A DNA stretch of 64,000 bases, taken from Monosporascus cannonballus. Taxonomy: Eukaryota > Ascomycota > Sordariomycetes > Xylariales. This document shows positions 11,072 to 20,757 of this stretch, in pieces. The stretch lies in NCBI GenBank assembly GCA_004154925.1, contig QJNS01000180.1, forward strand, positions 7,905 through 71,904, read 5' to 3'. The stretch's first letter is position 1, and the number at the start of each line of letters is the position of its first letter. A program made the translations under genes and the position numbers. The notes under the pieces were generated by a model. That model was not told the DNA's origin. It ran no database searches and worked only from the letters and a program-made list of their open reading frames with translations.

Positions 11072-11760
11072 CACACTTTCTACGCTTAGGTCGCATCCGG
11101 ACCCCCCTTGAATCCTCGTCACCGATCAAACTGCTCGACCTGTTTCAGTCCGCCCAACGACACCAACACCATAATACGGAATTTTTGCCTTCTTCCTTGT
11201 CCTCCAGACCACCAGCACTCACGTTCAGGCCACCACTTCACCAACGCGCCCGCCTAATCAATTCTCCGTTCGACTTTCACCAGGCCTATTAGACGTACAT
11301 CGATTGCAGCATCATTTCCGGCGTGCACTCGATCTTGAGACGAGGAGCTAGATCCATTTGCAATTTAGATCGTGTGTCGCGCCATATTTCGTCAAAGGCA
11401 ATACCCGGCTACTACCTAACTCCAGCTTTGCTTCATCGTGTATCGCAATATCGAGGGTAGCAAGCATCTACTTCGATTTAATCCAGCTCCATCTCCTCAC
11501 TGCGTCCGGGGCACTGGGAGGCCAGTTTCCCTTGACCCCTAATCATCATCCTCTAATTAATCGCGCATTTATTCGACTCCTCACGGTTGAGGAGCGTATT
11601 CAATCTGGCTTTTGGTCACGATTCCCGCCGACCCTTCGGCGAATCTGGATTTCATCAATTGCCCGACACCCAGCATTCCAACCGAAACCCTACCTTTTCG
11701 CAGGGCCAGTTTCAATCTCACTATAACCCGAACCAGCAACAGCCCGCGTTGACAAACAAC

Positions 11761-12987
11761 ATGATGGAATCACAACAGCCGGTAAAGCCGGGTCTAAGGC
11801 GCAGGTTTCTCCTAGCCACTACCGAGATTTTTCGTAAGAAGTGGCCGCGAATCTTCTTCCTCGTTGTTACATTCCAGTCCGCGATTTGCATCGCGTTCGA
11901 AGCGTGAGTAACACCCTTGAAATCTACTACGTAAAGATATGTGTCGGCCTAACCCGAGCTCTGCAGCTATACCTTTAGTCGATTCCAAGGGGGGCTGGCT
12001 GATATGGACCAGCCCGCTTTTAAAAACAACCCTGCAGTCCAAGCTGAGCTGAAGACGATACCTACTTTCCTCTGCCTCTTCCTGCTAGGTTTCCTCTACG
12101 AACTTGTCTTGGTTTGGGATGCCCTTCAAGCGAAAAACACCATCCAGATTATCGGCCTCTGCATCTCGAACCTCGCGCTTCTCATCTACACTGCCATTCA
12201 GATCGAGCAAATCCGTGAGGCGGTCGGCAATCTGTCGGCAGCGGGAGCATTCATCGACGGCGAAATTTGGCGGGACGTGAGGCCAGTCCTGATTTGTGTT
12301 CCATGCATCTTCGCGGCCGTCACCATTGCCATGGGCCTCATCGCCTGGAAATTGTATCAGGAATTCGCCTGGGATATCCTAAAGTACATCGGGGCTGATT
12401 ACCGGATGAAGAAGCGATTCCTATACTATCAGGTATGTCACCAGCGAGTTCGTGCTGGTTCGTAGTGGGTAGAGTAGCTGACGGATACCCTGCAGGTCTA
12501 CATTGCCCTCTTGAAGTTCGACTTCTTCTTCTTCATCGGCTTCACCGTCCAGTTCCTTGTCGTCGTCACTGGCAAGAGTGATATCGAAATCGGGCTTACG
12601 GCGGCCGCCATCCCCGTCACGATTGGAATTCTTCTCTTCGCTGCCTACTTCACCAGACATGAGATAAAACTCGGCATGATCTCCATCATCGTCCTCTACC
12701 TCGGTGGTCTCTCGTACTTCATCTTCAAGCTGTCCCGAATTTACGATCCGGGCCATGCACAGGATTACATGCCAGTCCGGAAGTCCCTGACAGCCTTTAC
12801 CGTCCTAACCATCCTCCTGATCATCTTGACCATTATCAATGGTCTAACCTGCATGTTCAATTTTGGCAAAGGTCTGAAACAGCATCTGCAGACCAGCCGT
12901 AGGCAGGAAGCCGACAAGGACACAGTCAGCTACTCGCTAAACGATGTAAAGCAGACGCCGCTACCAAGCAGGATGACGATTGATTAG
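11761..12987 (+). CDS. UPF0658 family Golgi membrane protein, eight predicted spans
   Basis: Three exons, 11761-11903, 11967-12432 and 12496-12987, give 366 residues. Both introns are 63 bp with fungal signals: GTGAGT...CTAAC...CTGCAG and GTATGT...CTGAC...CTGCAG. The phases join cleanly. Eight hydrophobic segments are visible, near residues 30-47, 80-98, 106-125, 152-177 and 209-227, plus three more before residue 340. The first cytosolic stretch RRRFLLATTEIFRKKWPRIF and the overall layout fit the fungal UPF0658 family, a Golgi protein of unknown molecular function described from fission yeast. I recall the family from its sequence pattern and could not run a search. The ATG at 11761 (with a second at 11764) is the first ATG in frame. 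The same frame stays open upstream to a stop at 11554 with protein-like Gln/Asn-rich codons, so an upstream first exon cannot be excluded. Confidence 0.8.
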
Positions 12988-14755
12988 AGGCGTCCAGCCC
13001 AGCAGCTGGTTATAGGACGCTTAAAGGCTCCATGATTTCACGACTCTCCTTTATATTCCATTTTCCCCCCGTTTCCTGTGGTGCATTTTCTTTTCTCAAA
13101 AAGATATCCGGCCTAGCGGCCTTTGCGAATGTGTGAATGTGGATCCCCAAAGATCTGATTTGTATTCTGGCGTTCTAGCGACTTCGGCATCCTCTGTATC
13201 CTCCTTGAGTGGAGTCCAGGGGCCATGGATTGGACATGCTTCTTTGAGCTGCATATATAACTTGGATGGGTCAGTCCCGGTGACAAGGGTCTGAGTGGCA
13301 GCCAGCAACGTGGAAATTGACCTAGTCTTGGTGGTGGCCGAAAAAGAAGAAGTCTAGCAAAATGCAGGCTAGCAGATGTGGTAGTGGAATAAAGACACGG
13401 CAATTATTGATATCCCTAATTGCACAAACTGCCTTGTGCTGGAGCAATAAAACATCAGTGTCGATATGAAGCAGTGCATAAGGTAGTAGTTGGATGCGTC
13501 AGGAAGATACTGTTTATAATTCAAGCCCAAGGGTGTTATGAATTTCACCTTGAGCAGTAGAGGACAAATCACGACACGCCGGAAGCGAATCGGCGTGTAG
13601 CAAGTCGAGGGTAACTTTGAAGCACGATGACTGCTTTGCGTTTCCCGCGTACGCGTAGAATGAATGCACCATTCTCTGAATAAGTCCTTGGTCATCTCGT
13701 TCAGTTCTGTATAGTATGGGTTGGCCTGGCGCGGCGAGGTGATCTAGTGGTCTTTTAACACCTCTCTTAGTTGATCCGGCAACTCGGTCCTCCAAAGGCT
13801 GGTAAGTTAATTGATTGCTTTCTGGTGTGCCATACAACTGTCCCGTCCTGATTTAAGGGGCGTATGGCTTGTGTCTTCAGCCTAAGTCCGGCTGTCCACT
13901 ACTTTCGTTCAGGTCGTCAAGTTCCTACATACGCCATGAGGTCGTACCGGGGTCGAAAATGCAATTCGACTATATGGTCTCTACTAAGAACTTCATGTGA
14001 CGGATCACAAAAGCTACCTAGCATCAAAGAGTGTCATTTTCCAGCGAGTGCGAAGCTTGATATATATAATATAATCTGTCAAACTGTATGGGAACACATG
14101 TATCGCACTAGAACGATATAATGGCCAATGTATGACTAGACGACTTGACGACCTGAGAGTGAACAGTGAACAGCCGGTCATAGGTTGAGTGGGTAAGCTG
14201 ACTACGAGGGTTTTCCTTTTGTTTTCTTTGGGTCGCTGTTTAAGATACCTCGGTTAGACAAGGAATAGACTATTGGAAAGGGGGCAAGGGGAAGTAAGGG
14301 GGGTGTGAATGGGTCGACGGGAAGAATAACTGGTGCACATTGGTCGGAAGTCTCTTGCTCAGCAGTTCTTCGGGTATTTCAGGGGTGCAATCGGCTCTCC
14401 AGGGGCCTTAAAGCAAGCTTGACCGGCGCAGAGGCGGATCTCGCCACGCGGTTCTCTTACGGAATGGGACTCGTGTGGTTATATAGTCGGTCCGTGAAAC
14501 GTCTAATGATGGCAACCGCCATGTATCATTTCGACATCGTGCCAAACTTAGTGGGTGGTATTCCTATTATGCCTCGTTTCATGGCTTTCACTAGCTCTGG
14601 CCGACAGCATGAGTGTTGAGGGTGGCTCAGAAGATTCCCCCCCAAAAAAAAACGTCTTCAGTCCATTCGGTACTCCCCCTATTGAGGACCCGAGTCTATG
14701 GTCTGTTGTATGGACCATGTAGTCGTACCTAAACACCCCGATCCCCACGTAAAGA
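12988..14755. other. Convergent intergenic region with one weak gene candidate
   Basis: This lies between the 3' ends of the UPF0658 gene and the beta-solenoid gene. Apart from the minus-strand frame at 13,514-13,837 I see no supported gene. The plus-strand frame at 14,305-14,619 starts at GTG and its composition is not convincing. Confidence 0.5.
13514..13837 (-). CDS. Possible small hypothetical protein (107 codons), unsupported
   Basis: An ATG-initiated frame of 107 codons with fairly even codon use and protein-like composition, starting MYGTPESNQLTYQPLEDR. I recognise no domain, signal peptide or membrane segment. It could be an exon of a larger gene, a relic, or chance. It sits in the interval between two convergent genes with no flanking support. 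Transcript data would decide. Confidence 0.25.
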   Translation of the reverse strand: MYGTPESNQLTYQPLEDRVAGSTKRGVKRPLDHLAAPGQPILYRTERDDQGLIQRMVHSFYAYAGNAKQSSCFKVTLDLLHADSLPACRDLSSTAQGEIHNTLGLEL

Positions 14756-15715
14756 TTATCGTGCTAGCACAATATTGGTTACGGTTCGGGGGGCTTCTCT
14801 GTAAACTCCCTCTCCACCGACGGTTTTACGGCCCAAGATATGCTCTTTCTCTGCCACAAGCTGAGACGTTGAGCTGAGGAGCACGTTACCAATCACGATA
14901 AGTTCACTAACAACCCTATACGTTCCCAATTGTCAGCGTCGTTAACCCCACACTGTCTCATTGTTAGAAAGAGCATACAAAAAAGCCATGTCTTCAAGGA
15001 TGACATCGCCAATGACGACGACCTTGCCCAAAGGAAATTTGGCGCCTTCGCAGACAATGAGCTGCCCCATAACAGAAACCTCACCGATAGCTTGATCACC
15101 GCCCACCCTGTTCGTGTAACTGTTAATATCAAACTTTTCAGGAATGTGGCAATACTTACACAGAGGCGTCAAAACTGAGATAAAGATCCCCCCCGACCCG
15201 GATTTCCGGCGCGGCGACGTGATTATACAGCACCGCGTATAGAGCAACAGTGACTAAAGCCCTACGCTAGCTGTAAGTTATACTTCTGCAACTGGGAATA
15301 GGATAATCTTACTCAGACTTGAACGGCCCGTGGACGCAAAGACTCCCAGTCGATATGCCGGATCTAGTGAGCAATGGGTCAGTGAAAGAATAGTAGCGGC
15401 TATGACAGTTACGCCCCAGGGGGGGGACTTGGCTTACTCGGTAGTCAACTGTGAACCGGACGTTATATCCAGGGAACCGGTCAACGCCCAGGAGCGTCGA
15501 GCATGGACGATACCGCCCACGATGATGTCGCTAGCCACGCGGACTAATCCATTAATAACCAAAGGACCCCACAGATTAACTTCTCTGGACCCAGAATAAT
15601 CCCCCATCGTCTGGTGCACGTCTGGTATTGGGTCGAAGGCTGGATCAGATGTCGAGTCCGAGCCGGTGCTACTCGATGGACGAGTGGTGGGAGAGTTTCC
15701 AGTGGTCGAACCCAT
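14756..15715 (-). CDS. Predicted beta-solenoid (right-handed helix-like) protein, five exons
   Basis: I infer five exons: 15715-15438, 15363-15313, 15261-15160, 15107-14979 and 14915-14756, giving 239 residues. Introns are 74, 51, 52 and 63 bp, start GTAAG or GTATG and end in AG; branch-site matches are visible, and all four are phase 2. The start ATG sits in ACCATGG, a strong initiation context. After a Ser/Thr-rich N-terminal tail of about 40 residues the protein shows repeating short strands with turns at Gly or Asn, such as GPLVINGLVRVASD, GEVSVMGQLIVCEGA and GKVVVIGDVILEDM. This spacing of roughly 18-20 residues is typical of stacked beta-solenoid coils, loosely like bactofilin-type domains. 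No signal peptide, membrane segment or catalytic motif is evident, so the function is unknown. Exon 2 encodes 17 residues, about one coil. The acceptor of intron 3 could alternatively be 12 bp earlier (40-bp intron), which adds four residues. The gene lies about 2 kb from the AT-rich block and shows no RIP damage. Confidence 0.7.
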
Positions 15716-16325
15716 GGTCGACTCGGGGTGATGAACCCTTATCGGTGGGTCTGGTTGTGTAATAAGATTCTTGCGGTAGATAGCGATGACTGAAGATAGC
15801 CGGCATGTCAAGGTGCGGTCTAGAAGACACCACAAGAAAGAAGTGCTGGGGGCCGTATAAATAAACAAGTCCTCAGGTCTTACTATATGGCCGTGAAACG
15901 GTAAGACAGGGTTTTTGTTTGTCCAAGTGAAAGAATCAGCCAAGCAATATTTCTGTTTGTCAAGCAAGATGAATTGGCAATGATTCCGTTAGTAACTACC
16001 ATGTCGGAGTGTAAATGGAAGGTTCAGGCGAGGTGAATCACCAACGTTGGGCAAGCCTTCTCCAGTCGACTCCTTCATCACTCTTTCCCCCAATCTATAC
16101 CAGTAATCATCCGACTGACTTGGTGGTTTTATAGTACCGAGTCACGTCAACATGGTACAATGGTTGTGTAATAATTGCCTTCATCAGCGGCTACAAGAGG
16201 ATTAAGTATTAGATTAAAGACCACATCGAATCGTAAAGCTAGTGTGGCATCGCATATGTCGCAGCAGCTAGAGCTTTAAGGCTATCATCGTAAGCAGAGC
16301 GGACGTTGAACAGAATGATGTAATA
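15716..16325. other. Upstream region of the beta-solenoid gene
   Basis: This stretch contains the presumptive promoter of the beta-solenoid gene, including an AT-rich TATTTATA-like block near 15,855-15,866. The same minus frame stays open up to 15,967, but the better initiation context is at 15,715. Nothing else is supported. Confidence 0.5.
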
Positions 16326-16609
16326 CTAGGTGTGATCTACGGACTTGGTATGCTCTACGCGTCCCAGGGCGAGCTAGACGAGGCGGAGGACGTACCCGCG
16401 AGCGCTAGAAGGATATGAGAAGGCATTCGGGCTGGACATTACACTCTCCTATATACAGGCGCTTTATATTATTTACAATATGGACCATCTATAAGCTTAA
16501 GACGACAAAACCAGAGCTAGAGAAATGCACTCGAAAGCTGTAACTGGGTATCGGAATATTTTTGAGATTCACCTTCAAGACTGTGAAGAGATTGAGAAGA
16601 ATGCTTAGC
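16326..16609 (+). pseudogene. TPR-repeat protein relic (NLR-associated type), frameshifted
   Basis: Two degenerate tetratricopeptide units are readable in three successive frames. Frame one (16,326-16,415) gives GMLYASQGELDEAED. A one-base shift near 16,396 continues as RALEGYEKAFGLDITLSY (16,399 on) to a stop near 16,492. A second unit follows in another frame as REMHSKAVTGYRNIF up to a stop at 16,609. The A-EMY-RAL-GYEK-FG pattern is the one found in TPR tails of fungal NB-ARC/NACHT proteins involved in non-self recognition. No intact gene is present, and upstream NACHT motifs are not visible. Confidence 0.6.
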
Positions 16610-17195
16610 GAATTACAACTTCCCGACGGTGAGAGTTGTATCTTGGCGGATGCGACGATTCAAAGTACGTCGATAATATCACAGCTCTGGTCAAACTCCC
16701 ACGCGTTAAAAGAGATACGAGCCTCCAAACGACGGAGGCTTCCTCGAAAGCTCGGGTGGGAAATGAACCGTATGTACGGTATTTTAATCATAGTAATTAT
16801 CAAATCCTGGCCTAAGGCAATCAAGAAAAGCGTTTAGCCGAAATGCGCTTGAGAATTCCCTCCAAAGTCAGAAATGGCGTTGCTTGGAAAGCTCTATACT
16901 ATTTCCCGCTGTTAGCAGGGACGGCGGCCGCTCCGGCCACGCCCTCGTCTACTCGCGAGATAGACGTAGTGCCGAACGTCGCCGAGTCGTCCCTTAGTAA
17001 GCTTGCTTGTTACGTTCAGTGGAAGATGAACCAAAACTGGGTTGAGTTAATCCAAGGAGGGAGGTGTGTGGTCATGATCGAATGCCGATAGTGCTGGTAT
17101 CGACTGGAATTCTCGATTAACTTATCTTGCGGCCAAACTCCTGACCTAATGCTGTTGTGTGGTTGAGAGGATGACCGGCACGTCTGTAACATTGA
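16610..17195. other. Unannotated stretch between relics
   Basis: Open frames at 16,562-16,837 and 16,843-17,091 (plus) have no recognisable domain and are likely decayed or chance sequence. I see no RNA gene or repeat here. Confidence 0.45.
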
Positions 17196-17546
17196 ATGCG
17201 AAGGCAGACGCGTGCCGGACTGGCAGAGCCAGTAGCCATCAAAATCAATATTGAAGACAGAGGCCGCGAGCCATCCGTGGACAACGGCGGAGTTGAACGT
17301 TGGTGGAGGAGTGTGCGGGTGCTAACGCTAGATGCTGCTAGTCGCAGTTAGGCGAGGTGCTGGAAATGCGGAGCAGGAGTGGAGAGTGGGATGAGTTCGT
17401 ACGCGGCAGCCACCCGACACGAAGAGGCCTTCTTTAACAGATAGCTTGACGACAACGAGGGCACGGCACATATCGCCCCCCTGGATCCTAAGGACTATGA
17501 GGAAGTCAAGAACGAGCTGGGCAACCTAGTGATTTGCCCGTCGTAA
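17196..17546 (+). pseudogene. Unknown protein-coding relic with two amber stops
   Basis: From ATG 17,196 one frame reads as plausible protein to a TAA at 17,544-17,546. It is interrupted only by two TAG codons, after DAASRS and after EEAFFNR. The C-terminal part (LDPKDYEEVKNELGNLV) is strongly protein-like. One or both TAG could be former CAG or TGG codons changed by C-to-T mutation, or one could lie in an intron. I recognise no family. Confidence 0.4.
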
Positions 17547-17559
17547 GGCCAAGAGCCAT

Positions 17560-17880
17560 CTCCAGCAACACCATGCCTACCAAGTTCGTCCTAGACTCCA
17601 ACAGAGCCCCTATCATCGAGCCATCAGCGGCGGGGATCGACAAGCTTGGGTATTGGCTTTCACGGGACATCGTGAAATTCAAGATCTCTTCCAGTGATGG
17701 TCTCATGATGAGCAGGTTGTTTACATATACGGCTACAAAGGTGTTCTCGTTGGTAAAGATTCCTAAATCCGAGGACAAAGGACTGTAGCCCATCTCTTGA
17801 GGAAAGAGGTAGCCAGTGATTGTACCAGATACGTGGAGCCTGTTTCAGTCCGTAAAGGGTCTTGTTAAGTTTGTATACAG
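17560..17880 (-). pseudogene. Copia (Ty1) reverse transcriptase fragment
   Basis: Minus-strand reading gives VYKLNKTLYGLKQAPRIWY, a hallmark of Ty1/Copia reverse transcriptase. After a frameshift it continues with SDLGIFTNENTFVAVYVNN. The catalytic YVDD is read as YVNN (codons at 17,716-17,727), a G-to-A pattern on the coding strand that removes both aspartates. Only about 110 codons remain and no LTR or other domain is visible. The fragment sits exactly at the change from normal to AT-rich composition. Confidence 0.8.
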
Positions 17881-18637
17881 TTTCTACTACATCTAGTGCT
17901 CGATGGATTATAATTCTGCGAACATATTAGCCGTTGACATGCAATTAATATAAACTATTTGCTTGTAATAGTATATCATATTTCGAGGTGTCGAAAATTA
18001 AGGTTAACATTATTAGCCGTAAAACTTTATTATTACAAAATGTATTTACTTACAATTTTATTATTTATAATTTAATAACACGATAATTAATATAAATTAT
18101 AAAGTTAAACTAAAGAATTAAGATTTTTTTAAAGAACTTATTTATTATAAATTTTATATTAATGTTTCATCAAAAATCATGAAATATTGTAATAATAAAT
18201 GTAAAGTATATTTAAATTTCAGTCATATTTTTCAAACTGAGCCAAATATATAGAAAATTATTTTATACTATAATTTGCAAAATAGATATTATATCGAATA
18301 TCTTGGGATACGATAACTGATTAATAATATTTACAGTTAAAATAGATTATATCTTAGATTCGTAAAGCCTCACTTTAAAGCGAAATACTTTTAATCTTTT
18401 ATAAACTCTTTATAAATATTACTATTTGAAATAATTTTAAATAAAACAGCAAATATAAAGTAGTATTTAAATATAAAATAAGATAATATAAAAGGGTATT
18501 TAAAAAGTCTTATTAAAACCGACATTTTAATGTATAAAAATATAATAAATTTAATTTATAAGATATTTTATATACAACGTACTTATATACTTTCTATAAT
18601 TTATTTTAATACTATTACACTTTTTTAATAAAGCTTT

Positions 18638-18915
18638 TATAACAAACATGTTATTTATTCATCTGGAGATATAAGCAGTATTAGTAATAAAGTTTTACTT
18701 TACAAATAATAATAAAGCGAGAAATAACTTAATAACTTATTCGTTAAACGAATTTGCAGATTTTTCTCATAGTTAAACAACGATACCTTTAGTTATAAAC
18801 TTAAGTTAATAACTGATTAACGAAATTAAATATGTAATTATTAACAAATCAAATCAATAATATATATATCTTTTCTTTTTTAAAAATATATCATAAATTT
18901 ATATTATATATATAA
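18638..18915. repeat. Eroded LTR of the Gypsy-3 family
   Basis: From TATAACAAACATGTTATTTA onward this aligns by eye with the Gypsy-3 LTR at 36,550, with the same order of landmark words (TGGAGATATAAGCAGTAT, AAAGCGA, TTATTCGTTAA). Differences are mostly C/T and G/A transitions. The right end is indistinct. Confidence 0.65.
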
Positions 18916-18993
18916 TCTAGTTCTAAATTACCTAAATTACTTAGATCAGTTAATAGCGCTAATAATCTTAGCCGAAATTTTACCTCAGCTAGC

Positions 18994-19109
18994 TCAGGCC
19001 TCTCTGGCTCGTTTTCCCAATTTCTTCAAAGTCACTTAAATACCGCTCCATAACGTTAAATATTAACCAATCAAATCCTAAATCCCCGTAACGAGCCAGC
19101 GAGGCCTAA
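18994..19109. repeat. 116-bp inverted-repeat element
   Basis: The arms at 18,994-19,013 and 19,090-19,109 are inverted copies of TAGGCCTCGCTGGCTCGTT with two differences, separated by 76 bp. It could be a small MITE or a hairpin left from a DNA transposon. The GC-rich arms stand out from the surrounding AT-rich DNA. Confidence 0.55.
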
Positions 19110-20302
19110 GTTGTAATTACGTAAAAACGGTTTCGTTTGGTATATTTGCTTTTTCAAAAAAACAAAAATTTGTAATAACTTAATAACAAAATATTATTTT
19201 ATAAATAAATATATATATATATTATTATTTTTGTTATAGCTTATTATTAATATTATTTTGGTTTTGATTAGGACTTATTTACCACTTTTAAACCTTAACG
19301 CATATAATAGTTGCAGCCCGAACTCGTTACGTTATTATCCTTCTTTTCAAAATATGATAAATTCGAATTCTCTTAGTTTTACTAAGCCACGCCCTTAAAA
19401 TAAAATATATATATACGTACCTTGAATTTTTGGTATTAACATAAAAAGATTAATATAACGTTTGAAAATTTTATTCGTAATTAGGTTCTTTGCGACGATT
19501 TAAGCCGAATTACTAATTCGATCATTCGGATTAATTAATTAATTAACGTATTAAAAAAACGAATACGTAAACGGCTATTAATATGTAAAAGTTAATAAAA
19601 AATTTTTAATTTTTGTTAATTAGGACCTTATTATATATAAATACTATAATACATTATACGGAGAACTTATAATTTTTATAAAAAGGCCTAAATTTCGCCG
19701 CCTATCGGAAAAATTATTATTCGAAATTAACGTAATCTATATTATTTTGGACGAAAATTAACGCTTTATAAAAGCGCTTATCCTTAACTGGCTTAAATTT
19801 TTAAATCAGATAATTATATATCTAAGGAAAAAACAGCAATTACATAATATAAAACGGAAAATAAAACGGTTTCGTAATAATAACGATCCGGATATTTATA
19901 TATATATATATTTTATAATTTTAACTATTATAATTAAAATAATTTCCAAAATTAACGGTAATTACCTGCCTTATTTACTGGGCAGGTTTCTATTATTTTC
20001 GAGTATTTCGGAATTATAAAATTTGATAATTTTTTTATAACCTTTGATAAATACCCCCGGTTTATTATAATTTTAATTAGGTAATTACGGATATTTATAA
20101 TTTTCGCCTTATTATTAATATAAATAATAATTTTAATAATAAAACGCAAATTATTAAGCTAGATTAAAAGAATATTATTTAACAGCCGAAATATATTAAT
20201 TATTCAAAAATCTAAATACCTTTAATTCGAACGTTAATTTTTGGATATAGGAAAAATAATAATATTAATTTCGAAACGATTAATATTAAAACGCCGGATT
20301 TC

Positions 20303-20699
20303 TGTCATAGCCTAACGAGCCACGGTTTCCAGAAACGGCCTATCGTGACCCAACCATAAGCGCGCGATGGGGCAGGTCACGTGATGGATTACTAACTCAC
20401 TAGTGGTGAGCCAGTGAGCCGGATCACCAACTTATTAATAATGAGCCAATGAGCCAATGAGCCGGATTACCAATTTACTGGTAGTAATCCAGCTAATAAA
20501 ATCAAGATATATACGTTTATTATTTCTATAGTTTAAATAGTTTTAGCTTATAATATAATATCGTTACTTGAGATACCTTTGAAATTACGAAACGTAATAC
20601 GATTATTATATTTATTATTTAGATTTTTATAAGATTTTTACTAATATAAATCTGTATAATTAAGGTTTAATAATTGGTTAAATTCTTTAAATCGTTATA
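20303..20699 (+). repeat. Gypsy-1 5' LTR
   Basis: This starts TGTCATAGCC and ends CGTTATA, preceded by ATTTC. It aligns with the 3' LTR from 27,126. Its right-hand 230 bp also resembles the Gypsy-2 LTR, while its left part does not. Confidence 0.88.
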
Positions 20700-20757
20700 C
20701 GTTGCAAACTTTTGTTCTGTAATATCGTTAGATTTTAAGTAATATCGATTAATATTA

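Larger units (their letters stand above)
8410..11760. other. Divergent intergenic region between the PPP4R2 and UPF0658 genes
   Basis: Roughly 3.3 kb with promoters of two divergent genes at its ends. It holds a GT microsatellite, a 184-bp inverted-repeat element and a pyrimidine-rich hexamer repeat. The longest open frame (10,693-11,292, plus) begins at TTG and has no recognisable domain. The pyrimidine-rich stretch from about 10,900 to 11,500 may be the long 5' leader of the UPF0658 gene. Confidence 0.55.
17893..20297. other. AT-rich, RIP-eroded DNA; left flank of Gypsy-1
   Basis: Base composition drops abruptly here to long A/T runs with stop codons in every frame. CpA is scarce while CpG persists. 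It contains an eroded LTR (18,638 on) and a small inverted repeat (18,994-19,109). The stretch from about 19,250 to 20,297 continues, across the Gypsy-1 insertion, into 36,103. Its original identity is not recognisable to me. Confidence 0.7.

Noticed and set aside
10693..11292. 199-codon plus-strand frame
   Set aside because: Starts at TTG, lies over a pyrimidine-rich leader and hexamer repeat, and shows no recognisable protein features.
14305..14619. 104-codon plus-strand frame
   Set aside because: GTG start, no domain, in the 3' interval of the beta-solenoid gene.
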